Numbered from the stretch's first letter, positions 33,735 to 46,294 are shown. The stretch is DNA of 64,000 nucleotides from Ophiodon elongatus (GCA_016806645.1 JACSYO010001601.1:406232-470231); one strand, 5' to 3'. Notes: generated by a model from the sequence alone, not told the origin. Numbers and translations are program-made.

Positions 33735-36235
33735 GAAGGTGGGGGCTATCTCCTCGGAAGCTCAGACACTGAGGAGTCCCCAAAAGATAGCTTCATGAAG
33801 TTGGGTGCGAGTGGACGTTTTCTGATATCGTTCGGGTTGGAATGGTTGTATTCGGGGGAAGACCGCAGCCGAGAAACCTTGATGATAAGGTCGGGGTTGG
33901 TTGAAGATGGTTGCTGAACGCCGTGGGACCGCAGTCGACAGGGGTCGGAGGCTGGTGCCCATGTGTTGAATATTTTGTACAAGGAATGGAAAGTGAGTCG
34001 GTAATTACGTTTTGTGACCTGGGATGTGGGAGGCTCGCAGTGTTTGGTACATGTGGAGCCAGGAGGAAATTGAGGTGTCGAGGGGGAATCCGAGTATTTC
34101 CGAGGACATGCTAGGACTTATGTTTATGACTTCAATTTTTTATTTTTTTTTTATTTATAATTTTTCTATTTATTTTATTGTTTATATATTTTTGATGAAG
34201 GAGGAATGCCAAGTTCCGGTAATGCAGAAGTCAGAGTGTGTAGACAGTGTCCTGGGGTTGAGGAAGGTAGCGTGACAGTGAGGAAGTCGTCTAAGAGATG
34301 GATGACGTACAGGAGTTTATGGACGATTGTCGGGATCCGAGTGCTTTGGATAAGTGAAATATTCGGGCCGCTCTTGCACCCGAAGGATAGATACATGGCA
34401 GAGTAGTACGCACTCTTTCAAAGGAAACCGAAAAGGTACCGGTATGCGGGTTGGGTGGGAAGGACTTTGAAGGCGCTGGTGACGTCTGCCTGGAGGTGGA
34501 TGGGGGACGTGGTGCGATTGATTCTTATATACCGCGGTAAGTGGTTGGCTTTGTTTACTAGGAGCTGAGGTAGAGGCAGGGGGGATGTGAAGTTGCGTAT
34601 GGTGGCCAGATGGGACGGTGCGCCACGAAACGAAAAGAGCGAGCAGCAAAAACCCGACGATATAACTTGGGGTTTAGGTTCCACAGTATGTTCCTCATTG
34701 GACTGCTGCAAGCGACCAGCAGCTTCAGATGAAAATGTAACATGATATGTATTAAAAGTTGCTGTCGAACCGCGAGGCCGGGTTGAGGGTCGGGAACGAG
34801 TAGTTATCCGACTCGAGCCTGCGGTCTAGGGAGGCTGAGCAAATTATGTTGCGGGAGTGGCTGTTTGAGTGCATAGCGGCCGAGATTCCCTGGAGATGTG
34901 GGGATTGCGTGAAGATGGATTAATTAATTGAGAAAGGTCGATTTAGTTACCGCGAGAATCTGTTGCCTGAGCGTGTGATGCAGGGGATGGTCGAGCGGAT
35001 GTGCACGCTCAAGGTAATCCTGTGGCGAAAGTGAAACTGGTAGGTGGAGGGAAAGAAGGATGGAAGGATGCTGGAAGAGGGGGAGCATTTAAGGTGGGAT
35101 GGGAAACGCTAATGGGGGTAAGAGTGGAGGAAGAGAGGGGAGGGGGACAGCAGAAACAACAGATTTTGGTCAATGACTCCACGTATTGGCTACTGTGGAT
35201 TGGTGATAGAGCGGGTCGGCCTCGCAATAGGGGACCGGTAGTTCAATCCCCGGTTCCACCAGTCCACCTCAATGCGTCCCTGGGCAAGACACCTGAACCC
35301 AAGCTGCTCCTGTAGCTGCACCATTTACCATGGATCCCTATTGTTGGAACGGTCTGTGCGGCTGAGGTAGCTGGTGTCGAGTTAGGAGGAGTTGGCCGAA
35401 GTTGGCTAAGGAGGGTGGGACGTGAAAGGCGGTAGCAAGATAACAGGAAAGCATGCTGGTCTGGAGAGATGAATGTGAAAAGAAATTGCAAGTTGAGATG
35501 TCTCTGGGACAGAGGGAGCTTGAAGAGGGTGGGATATGACCTGGCCCTCTGAAATGACTGGTGAATGGCTGGGTTTCTCCAGCCAGGGGATGCGTTGTGA
35601 CGTCATCGGCGCTGTGGCTGACGTAGCGTGGGGAACCCGAACATGTGTGGGGGCTCGGAGAGCGAGAGTGGTGTTATGCTGTGAATCCGTGAACAATTTG
35701 GAAAGTTTTCTTTTTTAATAGACTGATGGAAAGGAGTGTTATCCGCTTGGAAAAGTGGGATATGTAGAGACTGACGAAGTGTCGGAATGGTGAATGAGGG
35801 TTGCGGTGGTTTCGCCCGTCGTTCGAGCACCTGGATCTCTGGCTGGTGGGAGAACGGCATAGGGTATTCCAAAGTCGGGATCTCACTTTAGGGCTGTTGG
35901 AAGGCGAGGGCTGACGACTTTGGAGTTGTCGGAGGATGGATACTGAGAGCTGCGGGGAACGTGAATGCCGAAATGCAGCAGAGATTGCTGGAGACGAAGC
36001 ATAATAAGAGAAGGAGGGAGCTCTGGGACTTCAGTATATATTTGGTCGTCCGGAATGGTTGAGAAACACTGTTGTATAAGGTAAGCGGTTTAAGAATTTG
36101 CTCATCTGTCGCACGTCTTGAAGCTGAGTCAAAGAGGAAGTCACTGAGTCAGTTGTGCATAAATACTTTGTGCAGAGGAAATGAGATGTGTTCGGGGCGT
36201 GGTCCTCGTTCCCGAATTAAGTTTATAAAATCAAT
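33735..36235 (-). pseudogene. DIRS-like (tyrosine-recombinase) retroelement remnant
   Basis: On the minus strand RT-type blocks are readable: LATIRNFTSPLPLPQL, LQADVTSAFKVLPTQPAYRY near 34500, MYLSFGCKSGPNISL near 34390 and YVIHLLDDFLTV near 34310. The pair 'tFGCKSSPKIF' and 'HLLDDFL' is characteristic of DIRS/Ngaro-type reverse transcriptases, whose members integrate with a tyrosine recombinase and so leave no target duplication. Many stops and frameshifts are present. The region upstream (34800-36235) may be gag-like, but I cannot identify it. No recombinase domain or split/inverted terminal repeats were recognised. An unrelated SINE sits inside. Boundaries are approximate. Confidence 0.55.
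35190..35335 (+). mobile_element. tRNA-derived SINE inside the DIRS-like remnant
   Basis: It has an A-box-like TTGGTGATAGAGCGGGTCGG, a B-box-like GTAGTTCAATCCCC near 35240 and the SINE body TCCCTGGGCAAGACACCTGA. It ends near CATTTACC. Confidence 0.7.
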
Positions 36236-36289
36236 GTATTGAAAAAAAAAAAAAACTTTATACACAATCTGGAATTGACTTTTCTTTAG

Positions 36290-36540
36290 CTCTAAACATT
36301 GTTTGCATTATTTTAGAATATAATAATAATGCGATTTTACAAACAATGGATTCGTTTGATCATAGCAACCAGGCTTGTTCATAATACGTACAGCTCGTTT
36401 TTGTAACAAGACTGTTGAATTTATAAATGTTTTATAAGTTGACCTCCACCCTCCACACAATAGTATAGGAAGAAGTATAAGTGAGCAATAAATGACATGC
36501 AAGGCCTTAGAAGTTAATACATCTCTAGATTTTCATGGAG
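36290..36540 (-). pseudogene. 3' RT fragment of another non-LTR element
   Basis: The minus-strand translation contains HVIYCSLILLPILLCGGWRS, VLLQKRAVRIMNK and TNPLFVKSH, the region after the RT fingers in jockey/I-like LINEs. Only this stretch is present, with a poly(A)/(T) run at 36240-36254. Confidence 0.6.
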
Positions 36541-36659
36541 ATAAGCCACGCCTCCTCTCCGCGAATGAAGCAAATTACGCGAATAACCACAAATAGTCCG
36601 GCGAGAGGTTGGAAGGCTCAAAGCTAAAAACAAGGTAAAGCCTTGGAGGTTTATGTTGA

Positions 36660-36759
36660 AAAGACACTATACGTAATTAGCAGTAACTGACACACCATCC
36701 CTAATGCTCTAGTGTCAGGGACGGTGTGTCAGTTACTGCTAATTACGTATAGTGTCTTT
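36660..36759. repeat. 100-bp foldback: 43-bp arms, 14-nt loop
   Basis: The arms are 36660-36702 and 36717-36759, complementary at 42 of 43 positions (one A:C mismatch near the loop). The core of the arm is TACGTAATTAGCAGTAACTG. No ORF. It could be a foldback transposon, a palindromic MITE or a long-hairpin RNA locus. Confidence 0.95.
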
Positions 36760-38115
36760 GTGTGCATAGAGCCACTGATCGAGTATTGATTTTTAAAAAG
36801 TTAGAGTGAGAATGTGATGTCAAATAAAGAATTTTTCAGACATCTGTCATAATCAATTGATTTCATTGTTGAGGTCATCATTGTGGTCACCACTTTTATT
36901 TGTCTTATATGACATAACTACTTTGATACTAAGCTAATCATTACCATCAATGTCTTTATCATTACAGATAAAGAAGTTGAGAAGAAAAAAGGATGCTTGG
37001 AAAAACATCAGTCTGACTGATCGACCCCTGCGGGGGCAACAATTACTGCACCATCAAGCCAAAGCCAATCAAGACGGCAGGCCTAAACATAGCTTGCCTT
37101 TCACATGCATGCAGTGGCCTGGATAATCATCTGCCAATCACTGACAGGAATCTTGAATGGAAGCACAGGGGGTCCACTCACACGGCAACCATGCATTAAC
37201 TCCTTGTTTGCTGTCTGCTGCTTCCAATCAATCAGTCAATCAATCAACATCTTCCAGCAGGTATGGGAACCAGACTGGACTGCATTGTGCTGTATGGAAA
37301 TGCATGTATTATGAGTGTGCAGCTTGTGTGGGAGGTTGGTGGGGAGAGCGGGCAGGCATGAGATGGCAAGGCATCTGGGGCTCTGCACTTTTATGTCAAA
37401 GGCCACTTGTACCTGTTGACAGATATGAACACATAGACGGACACACTAAGATGTGCTGGCAATAGTCACTAATCAGCAGAAGAATTCTCCCTCCTTTAAT
37501 CATTACAGGCCAAGCTTCCATCAGAAGGATTATTTTCCATTCATGACTGCAAATACAGCAGCATTCCTTCTCTTATAGCTAAGCCTCACTGTAATCGGGT
37601 CCATAGATCTGTTAGTGTGGGGGCTACCCACACACACTTGTAAATGCACAGTGTAAACGCATATATATACATAAACTAAAGTATAATTCACAGTAGTTGG
37701 TGAGCTGTGAAGATTAACTCTTAAAGCCGGGAATTTCCAAGTCAAAATAAATGTAAATGATGACCTATGCTGCTGGTCCAAGTGTGGTTCTCAGAACAAC
37801 CAAACAGTACATTCCAACTTAAAAATGTATCTAAATAATATAAATTCAATTATATATGTAATCATTGAAATCATAGATAATAAATTATGAAATTTAAAGC
37901 ATAGTATACAAATATTAGAAAGTGAAAAACACAAAAAAAACATTGGATAACAGAACAAAATATACACAAGATATGAAATGATCTTAATCTTAAGATATCA
38001 AATATTGGTAACATAACTTTATCAGCCTTAAACGTTTCTTGAACCTTTGGTTGTTGCCATGAAGTCGTCATCACGATGACCCAGGTTACCTGCCAAAAAA
38101 ATGTATCCAATGCTG
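36760..38115. other. gene-free stretch
   Basis: Apparently unique AT-rich DNA with no recognisable gene. Frames are short and unsupported. Confidence 0.45.
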
Positions 38116-38387
38116 AATGGTAAATGGACTGTACTTATATTGCTATTTTGTAGTCTTTCGACCAGTCAAAGCGCTTTTAACATTGTCATCATTCACCCAT
38201 TTACAACCATTCATACCCTGATGACAGCGGCTACCATGTAAGGTACTACCTGAACAGCCTGCGGGAGCAATTTGGGGTCAAGTGTCTTGCCCAAGGACAC
38301 ATAGACATGGACTAGGCCGGGGGTCGAAGCGCTGATCCTCTGATTGAAGGACGACTCTGCTCTACCACTTAGCCACAGTCGCCCCCG
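38116..38387 (-). mobile_element. full-length tRNA-derived SINE
   Basis: On the minus strand it begins GGCGACTGTGGCTAAGTGGT (A box TGGCTAAGTGG). Then come a B-box-like GCTTCGACCC, the body CCTTGGGCAAGACACTTGACC and the tail AAAGCGCTTTGACTGGTCG. It ends near CCATTTACCATTC. Same family as 25686-26442. Confidence 0.85.
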
Positions 38388-38701
38388 GGACTGTGAATGA
38401 CCGTGAACAAGTGCATTTCACAAATAAACAGAACTGGGCATAAACCTTTTCCAAGGCTTCAACTAACAATAACATGCAATGTTAGAATTGAGTCTGAAGT
38501 GGACTGCAATCTTTTTTTCCTCCTTAAAAAGTGGGAAAAGTTGTTGGACAGCATAGTCATTAACTACATCTGTGGTAACTATGGGGTGAAAAGCAGGGAA
38601 AAGGTGTGTCATCAGGTGTAAAAGATGGAGGGTTGCAAGAAAGGTCCATGCTGATGCCAGGTATTTCATATTAACATAGTGTATGATAGCGTAGAATAAT
38701 A

Positions 38702-39529
38702 TACAGTTACTCAAAATTATTCAACCCCTATTGCAAATTAGGTTTATTGGCAAAATGTAAAACTTTCAGCACGTTTTCAATAAACAACTCAAAAAAGGAC
38801 AATTTAAATAGCTCAACACAATTAAGTGGTTTCTCCTAATTCAACACAAAATGCCACTTTCAAAATTATTCAACCACCTTAAAAGAATCCCTCATAATAG
38901 CACACATTTGCAAATCAGGTGTTGTCTCAAGCACACCTGATGCAACCAATCAAGGGCCTCATTAGTTGCATCAGGTGTGCTTGAGATAGAACACGTGAAA
39001 TACCTGGACTGGCAGTGACGTTTGATTGAATATTAGAAATATGGGTAAGTCAAAAAAATCGTCCAAAAAGTTGCATTGCCTTGCACAAAACCAGGGAAAA
39101 AGATAGCAAAGGCACTAAATGCTCCTAGAGATACCGCTGGAAGCATAGTTCTCAAGTTCAAAGTTAAAGGAACACTGGCTGCACTACTTGGACGTGGCAG
39201 AAAGAGGAAGCTATCAACAGCTGCCACAAGATTTCTAAGGAGGCAGGTGGCCAGAAACACCTCGAATGACTGCAAAAGACCTGCAGCAAGACTTGGTGGT
39301 ATGAAGCATACACTGAGTAGAACACCCTGCCTACAGTGAAGCATGGCGGTGGCTCGGTGATGCTCTGGGGCTGCTTTGCTTCTTCTGGCAATGGAAAGCT
39401 GCAGCATTTGGAGAACATGGATTCAATCATCAGGAAATCCTAGGAGAAAACCTCATGCCGTCTGTGAGAAAGCTGAAGCATACCTCAAAGTCCACCAAGG
39501 CTTGATTTCAGAAAATGTTCTGGAAGAAG
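38702..39529 (+). pseudogene. Tc1/mariner-like transposon, decayed and 3'-truncated
   Basis: The left terminal region CAGTTACTCAAAATTATTCAAC is repeated as CAAAATTATTCAACCACC at 38860, an IR/DR-like arrangement. A coding remnant starts near 39076 with a helix-turn-helix (GKKIAKALNAPRDTAGSIV, then GRGRKRKLSTAATRFLRRQV). It jumps over most of the DDE domain to a block near 39340-39480 that includes WGCFA-like and HGFNHQEILGEN residues in shifted frames. The right terminal repeat is missing where a solo LTR begins. It cannot transpose. Confidence 0.78.
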
Positions 39530-40028
39530 TGTAGTTAGGACCCAAGAGCAGTACGACAGATACAGTGACTCGTGGAAGAAGGCTTTATTTATATGCAGAG
39601 GTCTCACCAGCAAACAGTCTGGGATTCGCTCACGTAGAGAGAGACCCGCTCGGGGAAACGCCAAGCCGTTAGAGGAAAAGGCAGACAGAGGCCGGAGGCA
39701 GCTGAGGCTAATCTCGTGGTCGGGGACAGAAGGCTAGGGCAGTTTACCGGGACAGAGGCAAGGCAGGGAAGTCCAAACAAGCAGGGTCGGCAACAGGAAG
39801 CCTGTCAGAGGGTATTTTGCTGGAAGGTCTGTCATAATGCAGAGAACAATCTGGCAGTTAATGCGTGTGAAGCTGTGACTTAAATACTGAAGGGAGTGGG
39901 TGTAGTAGGGTGGGCAGGTGAGAGTGATGGAGCTGAAGAGGTGGGTGTGACTAGCAGGTGCACTGACTGAGCTGACTAGGTGAGTGAGAGACACAATGGC
40001 AGAAGAGAATGGAAGCTGAACTGTGACA
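39530..40028 (-). mobile_element. solo LTR, minus orientation
   Basis: Read on the minus strand it starts TGTCACAGTTCAGCTTCC and ends GGTCCTAACTACA, 499 bp with TG...CA ends. A TATTTAAG box lies near 39880 and an AAATAAAG signal near 39585. No matching target duplication was found at its borders. The sequence near 24494-24508 is a fragment of the same family. Confidence 0.75.
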
Positions 40029-40320
40029 GCTACGTTCCAATCCTCACCTATGGCCATGAGCTTTGGGTAATTATCGACAAAATGAGATTGCAGATACAAG
40101 CGTCGGGCTCAGCCTTAGCGATTGGGTGAGGAGCTCAGACATCCAGAGGGAATTTGGAGGAGAGCCGCTGCTCTTTCGCGTCAAAAAAGGGCCGGCTGAG
40201 GTAGTTTGGGCATCTGCTCAGGGTGCCTCTTGAACCCCTCCCTTTAGCGGTTTCCAGGCACATCCAACTGGTAAGAGGCCACAGGGTAGATCCAGATGTA
40301 ATATGAGTACCTTGGAAATG
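40029..40320 (+). pseudogene. 3' RT fragment of a LINE
   Basis: Translation gives LTYGHEL followed by the C-terminal LINE block with GLRRFGHL-like residues (LR*FGHLLRVPLEPLPLAV) and HIQLVRGHRVDP. This is the post-RT region common in fish non-LTR elements. It has stops and is limited to this segment. Confidence 0.6.
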
Positions 40321-41672
40321 TTGGGTTTCTACAAGGTTTTAGCAGTTCAGCTCCACATGTGAATAAGCTTCATGTTGCACAGGGCCTCCCTCTTCAACAA
40401 AGTACTGTACATGCTGATGTCAGCACACACACACAAACAAAGAAACATACAACCATAATTACTGATCCAAAGACTTACTACGCCTACTTAATTGCGCTCC
40501 CTGATTAGAAATCCCAGGCCAAGAGGAGACAAAAGGAGACCATATGAAAAATGCATCAGGGAGACCCTCTTATCTTTCATTAGGATTGCTTTGTCTTGTT
40601 CTGCAAGCCACCCCTGTTATTATGTTTGTTCTCCTCCAAACAGCCACATGCTAATGACTCATTCTGTTCTTTCATAAAGTACTCTCTGAAACAACAGCCA
40701 GACATCCTACACACATATAAATGTCTATCATCTTGAGATGATATTGCGGAATCATTTTTGGAGCCCATAAGTGACAAAGAGAAGACAACACGCTGATCAG
40801 TGTTGGCCGAAGTTGGAAAGTCAATGTGACATTATAATACAGGCTAAGATGTAAACATATTGTCGGTGTCGGGCAGAAACTTTGTATGTACAAAACCGTG
40901 ACTTATCAGGAAAAAAAAACTGTTTTTAAAACAGTAAAACACTCCGTTGTCAAAGTTGGTATTGTGTCTTTATATATGGTCACATAGTTGCATGAATCAT
41001 TATGTTATTAAAATGTTATCAAAATCAAGCTCAAAAGAAGTTAGAACGTTTTTGACCAGCAAAATGTTTTGTCCGTCATTAGCTAAAGCTGCCGCTGAGG
41101 TCACGACTAGCTAACTATGCTAGTCTCCTCAGCAAACCCTTCAAAGGGTGACCAATAGCATTGGCCTCATGTGTGTAGGTGTCATGATGCAATACGCACA
41201 CCTTCTCCATTTATTCTAGCCTTTGAAGCCATGTGGCTGAGTGATAACATTTTACCCAGTGAGATCTGTGTTGAATCTGTCTGACACCTCCCCCACCGCC
41301 TGCAGGTGGCCTGTTCCGGGGAATGAAAGAGGGGCTGCATCCTCCTCATGAGATGTGCAGTAGCTCTCAGCAGTCGAGCCAATTTACTCACTAATCTGTG
41401 CCGCTGTATGTTCTTTGCTGTTTTTGCGTGGCGGCAGAGAGAGGGCTCTGTCTCGGAAATGCCTGCTGTGTTTAACCACGTGCGTTGGCTTCCCCTGAAT
41501 ATCTGCCAGCGGCCAAACATTGGTGATGCAAAGAGCCTCAGCCATGCTGACAGAAATATAAAAAAATCTCTTTCTGCAGTTGATTCAGGAAAAGAAAAAA
41601 CTCTCTGAGTGACTGCAGAAAATGTATTATGTGTATGATTATGTTTTAATGCTTGTATTTATTTTTGTACAG
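40321..41672. other. gene-free stretch with one dispersed-repeat copy
   Basis: About 40800-41160 is the repeat shared with 2540-2850 and, reversed, with 45840-46040. The remainder appears unique and no gene was recognised. Confidence 0.45.
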
Positions 41673-41742
41673 GCAAAAAATCTTATCAGTCTTATGTACG
41701 ACTTTCACAACCACTTTGCGCAGCGATTGGCCAGCTATGCAG
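41673..41742 (+). other. possible isolated 70-bp exon
   Basis: A good acceptor (ATTTATTTTTGTACAG, ending at 41672) and a consensus donor (GCAG followed by GTGAGAAAG, from 41743) bracket 70 bp. All three frames are open; one reads LISLMYDFHNHFAQRLASYA. No partner exon or known protein was identified. It may be a lncRNA exon, a coding exon of a gene extending beyond recognition, or coincidence. Confidence 0.2.
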
Positions 41743-44700
41743 GTGAGAAAGTAAGCAGGGTTTGAATACTTTCTCCAGCTCTCTTTTTCATTTTAATTGA
41801 CACTATTTCTGCTCATAAACAACAGCCCTTCCTTCAGGTCATCAGCTCGCCCACTCGCTGGCTGTGAATTCTCCGGACAATGAGCGGCTCTATTCCCACT
41901 ATTCCCACATGGGCACAATCAGTCATTACACAGACTTTTACTAGTGAGCTGGCAGGTTAAACTCTGTTTAATGTCCGGTCCAGCTGGTTTAGCCAGATTC
42001 ACGTACAGCTCCTCCGCGTGATGTCTATGTATTTATTTGTTCCATTTAGTTTGACAGTCAGAAAAGCAACGTTTGGGTCAAACTGATGTTGCCTTAAACC
42101 TAAAAGAATGATCCCAGGCTCTTCCACACAGTGAGGCATACAGCTCATTAATTAAACACTGGCATCAGATCGGTACTCGGTATCGGCCGATACCCAAAGA
42201 CCAGGTATCAGTATCGTGACTGAAGAAGTTGGATCGGTGCATCCCTACTTTGAAGGAGGTGTCCTCTGTCCACCAGGTCAACATATCCATATACAACAGT
42301 TCGTATAATATCCCACAAAAAGTTACTCCTCATTTTTCGTCCAATAATACATATCAATATCCGCTTGTTACATGCATACAGTCTTTTCAAAATACACTTC
42401 TGTCCTCACATGAAACAACTCAGTTAGGTTTAGGCAACAAAACAACTTTAGTTAGGTTTCGGAAAATATTTTTATTTGGGACAGAAAATGCTGTAACTGA
42501 AATACGCAAGTTATGTGACAAATAAATCCACATTGACTTCTCGTTTCACACGGGGAACTAACAGCGGTCACCTGGCTGAAAGGCTACTAGTTGTTGGACC
42601 ACTCCACCTCAGTTCCCTCCCGCCCTGTGTGGTTTTAGTGGTCTTTATACTTCCTTGTTCATGATTAAGTGCATAGCATCTGAAATAATTTTGTGGGATA
42701 TCGTCACATTACGACGCATTATTCTTTGTAGGTATAGCTTCAAATGCTGAATGAGACCATCCTGACCAGGAATACTGACACATCTGAAGTGTCAACTGAG
42801 TTTTCTAATCTAAGGGATGGCAGAGGAAAGAGTGGTTGCTCTGTCCAACACTGTCCATCTCTGTCTATGGCTTGCAGATTAAGATGCCACTAGGAGAGTG
42901 TTGCATGTTGACGCTGTGCTTGACATAAGTGTTACTTCAATTCAAATAAAATTCACTGTAAAAAACAAGCTTTTTAACTGGCTACTTCATCAAGCACCCA
43001 GAAGAGCATATAATAAGGTCTGTTTTTATATATATCAATCCATAAAACGTATATATTCGTATATGTTCTCACTCCCAACCAGTCAAAATACTTGGACACT
43101 TTGTCAGTGCCCCTTGGCGTCTGATAGCAACACACAGACACACCCTTCAGTGTCTGAATGAGACCCTGACTCTTGGCTTTCAACACTCAGAGCAACTTTA
43201 TTTTAGCCCAAACCACAATCTTTTCTAAAACCTAATCGAGTAAACCTAATAACTTAGTAAACCTACATAGGAATTTTATTTTGAAAAGAGACTGTGTGGC
43301 TGTAACAGACAGAAACGTGACACGCTGTTCCTGACACGTCCTAACTTGACACTAGAGGGGACCACTGACCAAGTGTCGGTATTGACGTGTTGAGAGTGAG
43401 AATGTGAGATTTGTGTCAAAAGTAAACATTGTGTGTTGATGGCAATGAAGGACCATGTCACCCAGGGCAACAGTGTGGCTATCTAATGTGTTTTGATTAG
43501 TTTGGAGTTGAAATAGGAAATCACAGGAGTTCGATACACACAATACTTGTTAGTAGGATAGATTCAAGTGATGTAAAGTCAAGAGTATAGTAATGTGATA
43601 CAAGCAACTGTTTAGTTGAGTGCACCTGTAGATCAGTCTAAATGTCCCAGCAACTGGAAAGCACCTTGTCAACAGCTCGCCACGTTACTTGAAAGAAAAT
43701 GTTGAATCCTCCTGTGAATCTTTTCTGCTACCTCACCAGAGAGCATGGCCCCGGCATTATGTATCACCGTACATATCAGACTGCTCAAACCACTGCCACT
43801 GAGCAAGCTGCAACTTATGTTGCTCTGTCAAATTGTGACACATGTCGTGGCCAAACAACTCAGTCTTGAATGGATTAACAGAGGCTGCCTGCATTCATAC
43901 ATCTTTGGCATGCAAAGGAGATGACGATAAAATGTAGCGTCTGAAAATCTATCTGCCCAGTGAGGGCAATGAGAGATAAGTTTGAGAGGAAAGTCTGAGC
44001 TGAAGAAAAGAAGAGCGGCTCATCTATTCTACATAATATTTGCTGGACATTTGACAAAATAAGTAATGTTATGCTAAATGAATAGTTCAACATGCCATTT
44101 TCAATGATGAGGTGAGAAGATTGATATCAATCTCATGTAATGTGTTAAGTACATGGTTAGCCTAGCTTAGCATGAAGACTAGGGGAAACAGCTAGCCTGG
44201 CTCTGTGTATATGTGTATATGTCACTTTTCCCCATTCAAATGTTTAACGAGACTACATATTTGTTATATATGTTGTTAAATTGTGTTGTTACGATGTTCA
44301 AACCAGAGGAATCTATAATTATAATCAAGGTAACGGCCGGTTTCATTTGGTCGCCTGTCAATGAAGTCATATCTCCTGTGTTCCCCGTCATAAAGGGATG
44401 CCTGACAGCAAGGTGAAGAGGTGAAAATATCCTAAATATAAGGTCCACTCAAACTGATATTGATTCTTTTTGTGTCTAAAATACATCCACATCAGTACAT
44501 CCTGTGTTGGTACTCCGGTCTGTCTCTACTGTAATACACTGACTATGTAGAAGTTCCTCATCGAAACACACTTCTAAATACCTTAATTGTCCCATTAATG
44601 CACAAAAATGAGATTGATGTAGATCTTCTCAGAGAGAAGATAATTTTCCAAAATGTTAAATTATTCTTTTAAATAAAGTTGACCTAATCCTTGCATCAAT

Positions 44701-46224
44701 ATTGATGAGTACACCATGAAGCTGTTATGGAGCTCCTGCTCAGGTGAAAACTGAAGACCAAAGCCAGGAGAGAGGAACAGAAATGGCTGTTCCACTCCAT
44801 CAGTCTAATCTCACCTAATCTAATTCCATCCATCCAAGGTGTAGATGCATCAGCAGAGGGGCCGACTGGATGTCAGCTGCCATGCTGTGAGTCAGTGTTG
44901 ACTTGCCAGACAGAAGAGGAATGAACCAGTTGCAGTTGCTACATCTGCATGAAGCCCTTCTACCACGATGGAGCTCAGCTCACATCTTACTAGCGTGGGC
45001 AAAGATCTTACTTTAGTCAGCCACAACACAAGCAACATTTGGAGGGAACTGCAAATCACTGTGGCATTTAAGCATATAAGGAGGTGTAAATATAGAAGTA
45101 ATGAGTAGAAAAAGCATACAGCATGTAATGGTTTGCTTCCATTAGGAGCCTCTCAGTGCACCCTTCTTCTTCCCACATATAGAGAGTATAATCAGAGTGG
45201 TGTTTATTAGCAGGATAAAAACACAAGGAACAGAATCCAACGTTTAAACAGCAGGGACCAGAAGGTGAGAGGTGACAGTGGCAGAGAAGCAGAGGTCGCT
45301 GCAGTCTGTAAGTGTGTCTAGAGATACAGAGACAGAGGGCAGACGGTAGCCTGGTATGTCTCCGCCGATACACTCTCCGTCTGGCATAATAAAGACCATG
45401 TGGAGTCAGACAAAGTGTGACCGCTGTGCTCTGCGAAGGATAAAAAATCCATTATGCACATAATACACACACAGTCCTACACACCTACAAAAATACACGT
45501 GTAGAGACAGGGTGAGAGAGAGAGGAAGAGACGTGCCACAAAACCCTGCTCATTTATAATGCATATGCCAAGCTTGGGCTTTGAACAACAAACCAAGTTC
45601 TCTTCCTCCTCCCCCTACTCTCCCTCCTCCCTAAGCAGTGAAGGGGAAAACCCACAGGCTCCTCTGCTTCTCACAGGCAGGGACACGCTGGAGGAAAAGG
45701 TTCAACCAGTACAGGGTTTAGAGATCCCACTCATATGCATTCTGATGTGTGGTCCAGAAGCGGAGTAAGACACGCAAGTAAATGGCATCATCTGACATCT
45801 AATACAATCCCATGAGCTATTGAAGAATAATCCAGGTTTATTTAGACACATCATTCCAATCTGTAATAATAGCATCAGACTCGCTGGACATTTGCTGGTC
45901 AAAACTCTTGTAACTCCATTTGAGCTTGATTTTGAAAAGATATATTAATAACATCATGATTCACATAAGTATGTGACCATCTATAGAGACACAATACCAG
46001 CTTTGGTGATGGAGTGTTCAATTGTTTTAAAAACACTGGGTGTGTACCTATCTATATTTAAGCCAATGTGTTCATATTATATTGACATTATTTATTGGAT
46101 AATTCCAATGTGCACTCCCAGAGGCTACGTCTCCAAGACGACCTAGCAGCCAACTGAAAGTGTGGGGGGCTTATTTGAAAGCTCACGTCAGGTGTGAATA
46201 CTTTCTGCCAGACACGGAGAGCTA
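41743..46224. other. gene-free intergenic DNA
   Basis: No supported coding sequence. The stretches near 42417-42720 and 43190-43330 share words (GGTTTAGGCAACA, AACCTAAT) with 59450-59650 and may be a dispersed repeat. 45840-46040 is the reversed copy of the 2540-2850 family. A possible unique non-coding block lies at 41170-41560. Confidence 0.45.
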
Positions 46225-46294
46225 ATCCCTGATCCCTGATCCCTGATCCCTGATCCCTGATCCCTGATCCCTGATCCCTGATCCCTGATCCCTG
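46225..46294. repeat. heptanucleotide repeat, ten copies
   Basis: ATCCCTG is repeated ten times without interruption (70 bp). Confidence 0.97.

Noticed and set aside
37105..37465. Two overlapping plus-strand frames of 69 and 102 codons
   Set aside because: No recognisable protein; they overlap in different frames, as expected for chance.
46225..46294. Heptamer array considered as a CRISPR-like repeat
   Set aside because: Units are contiguous 7-mers with no spacers, in a vertebrate genome; it is a microsatellite-type array.
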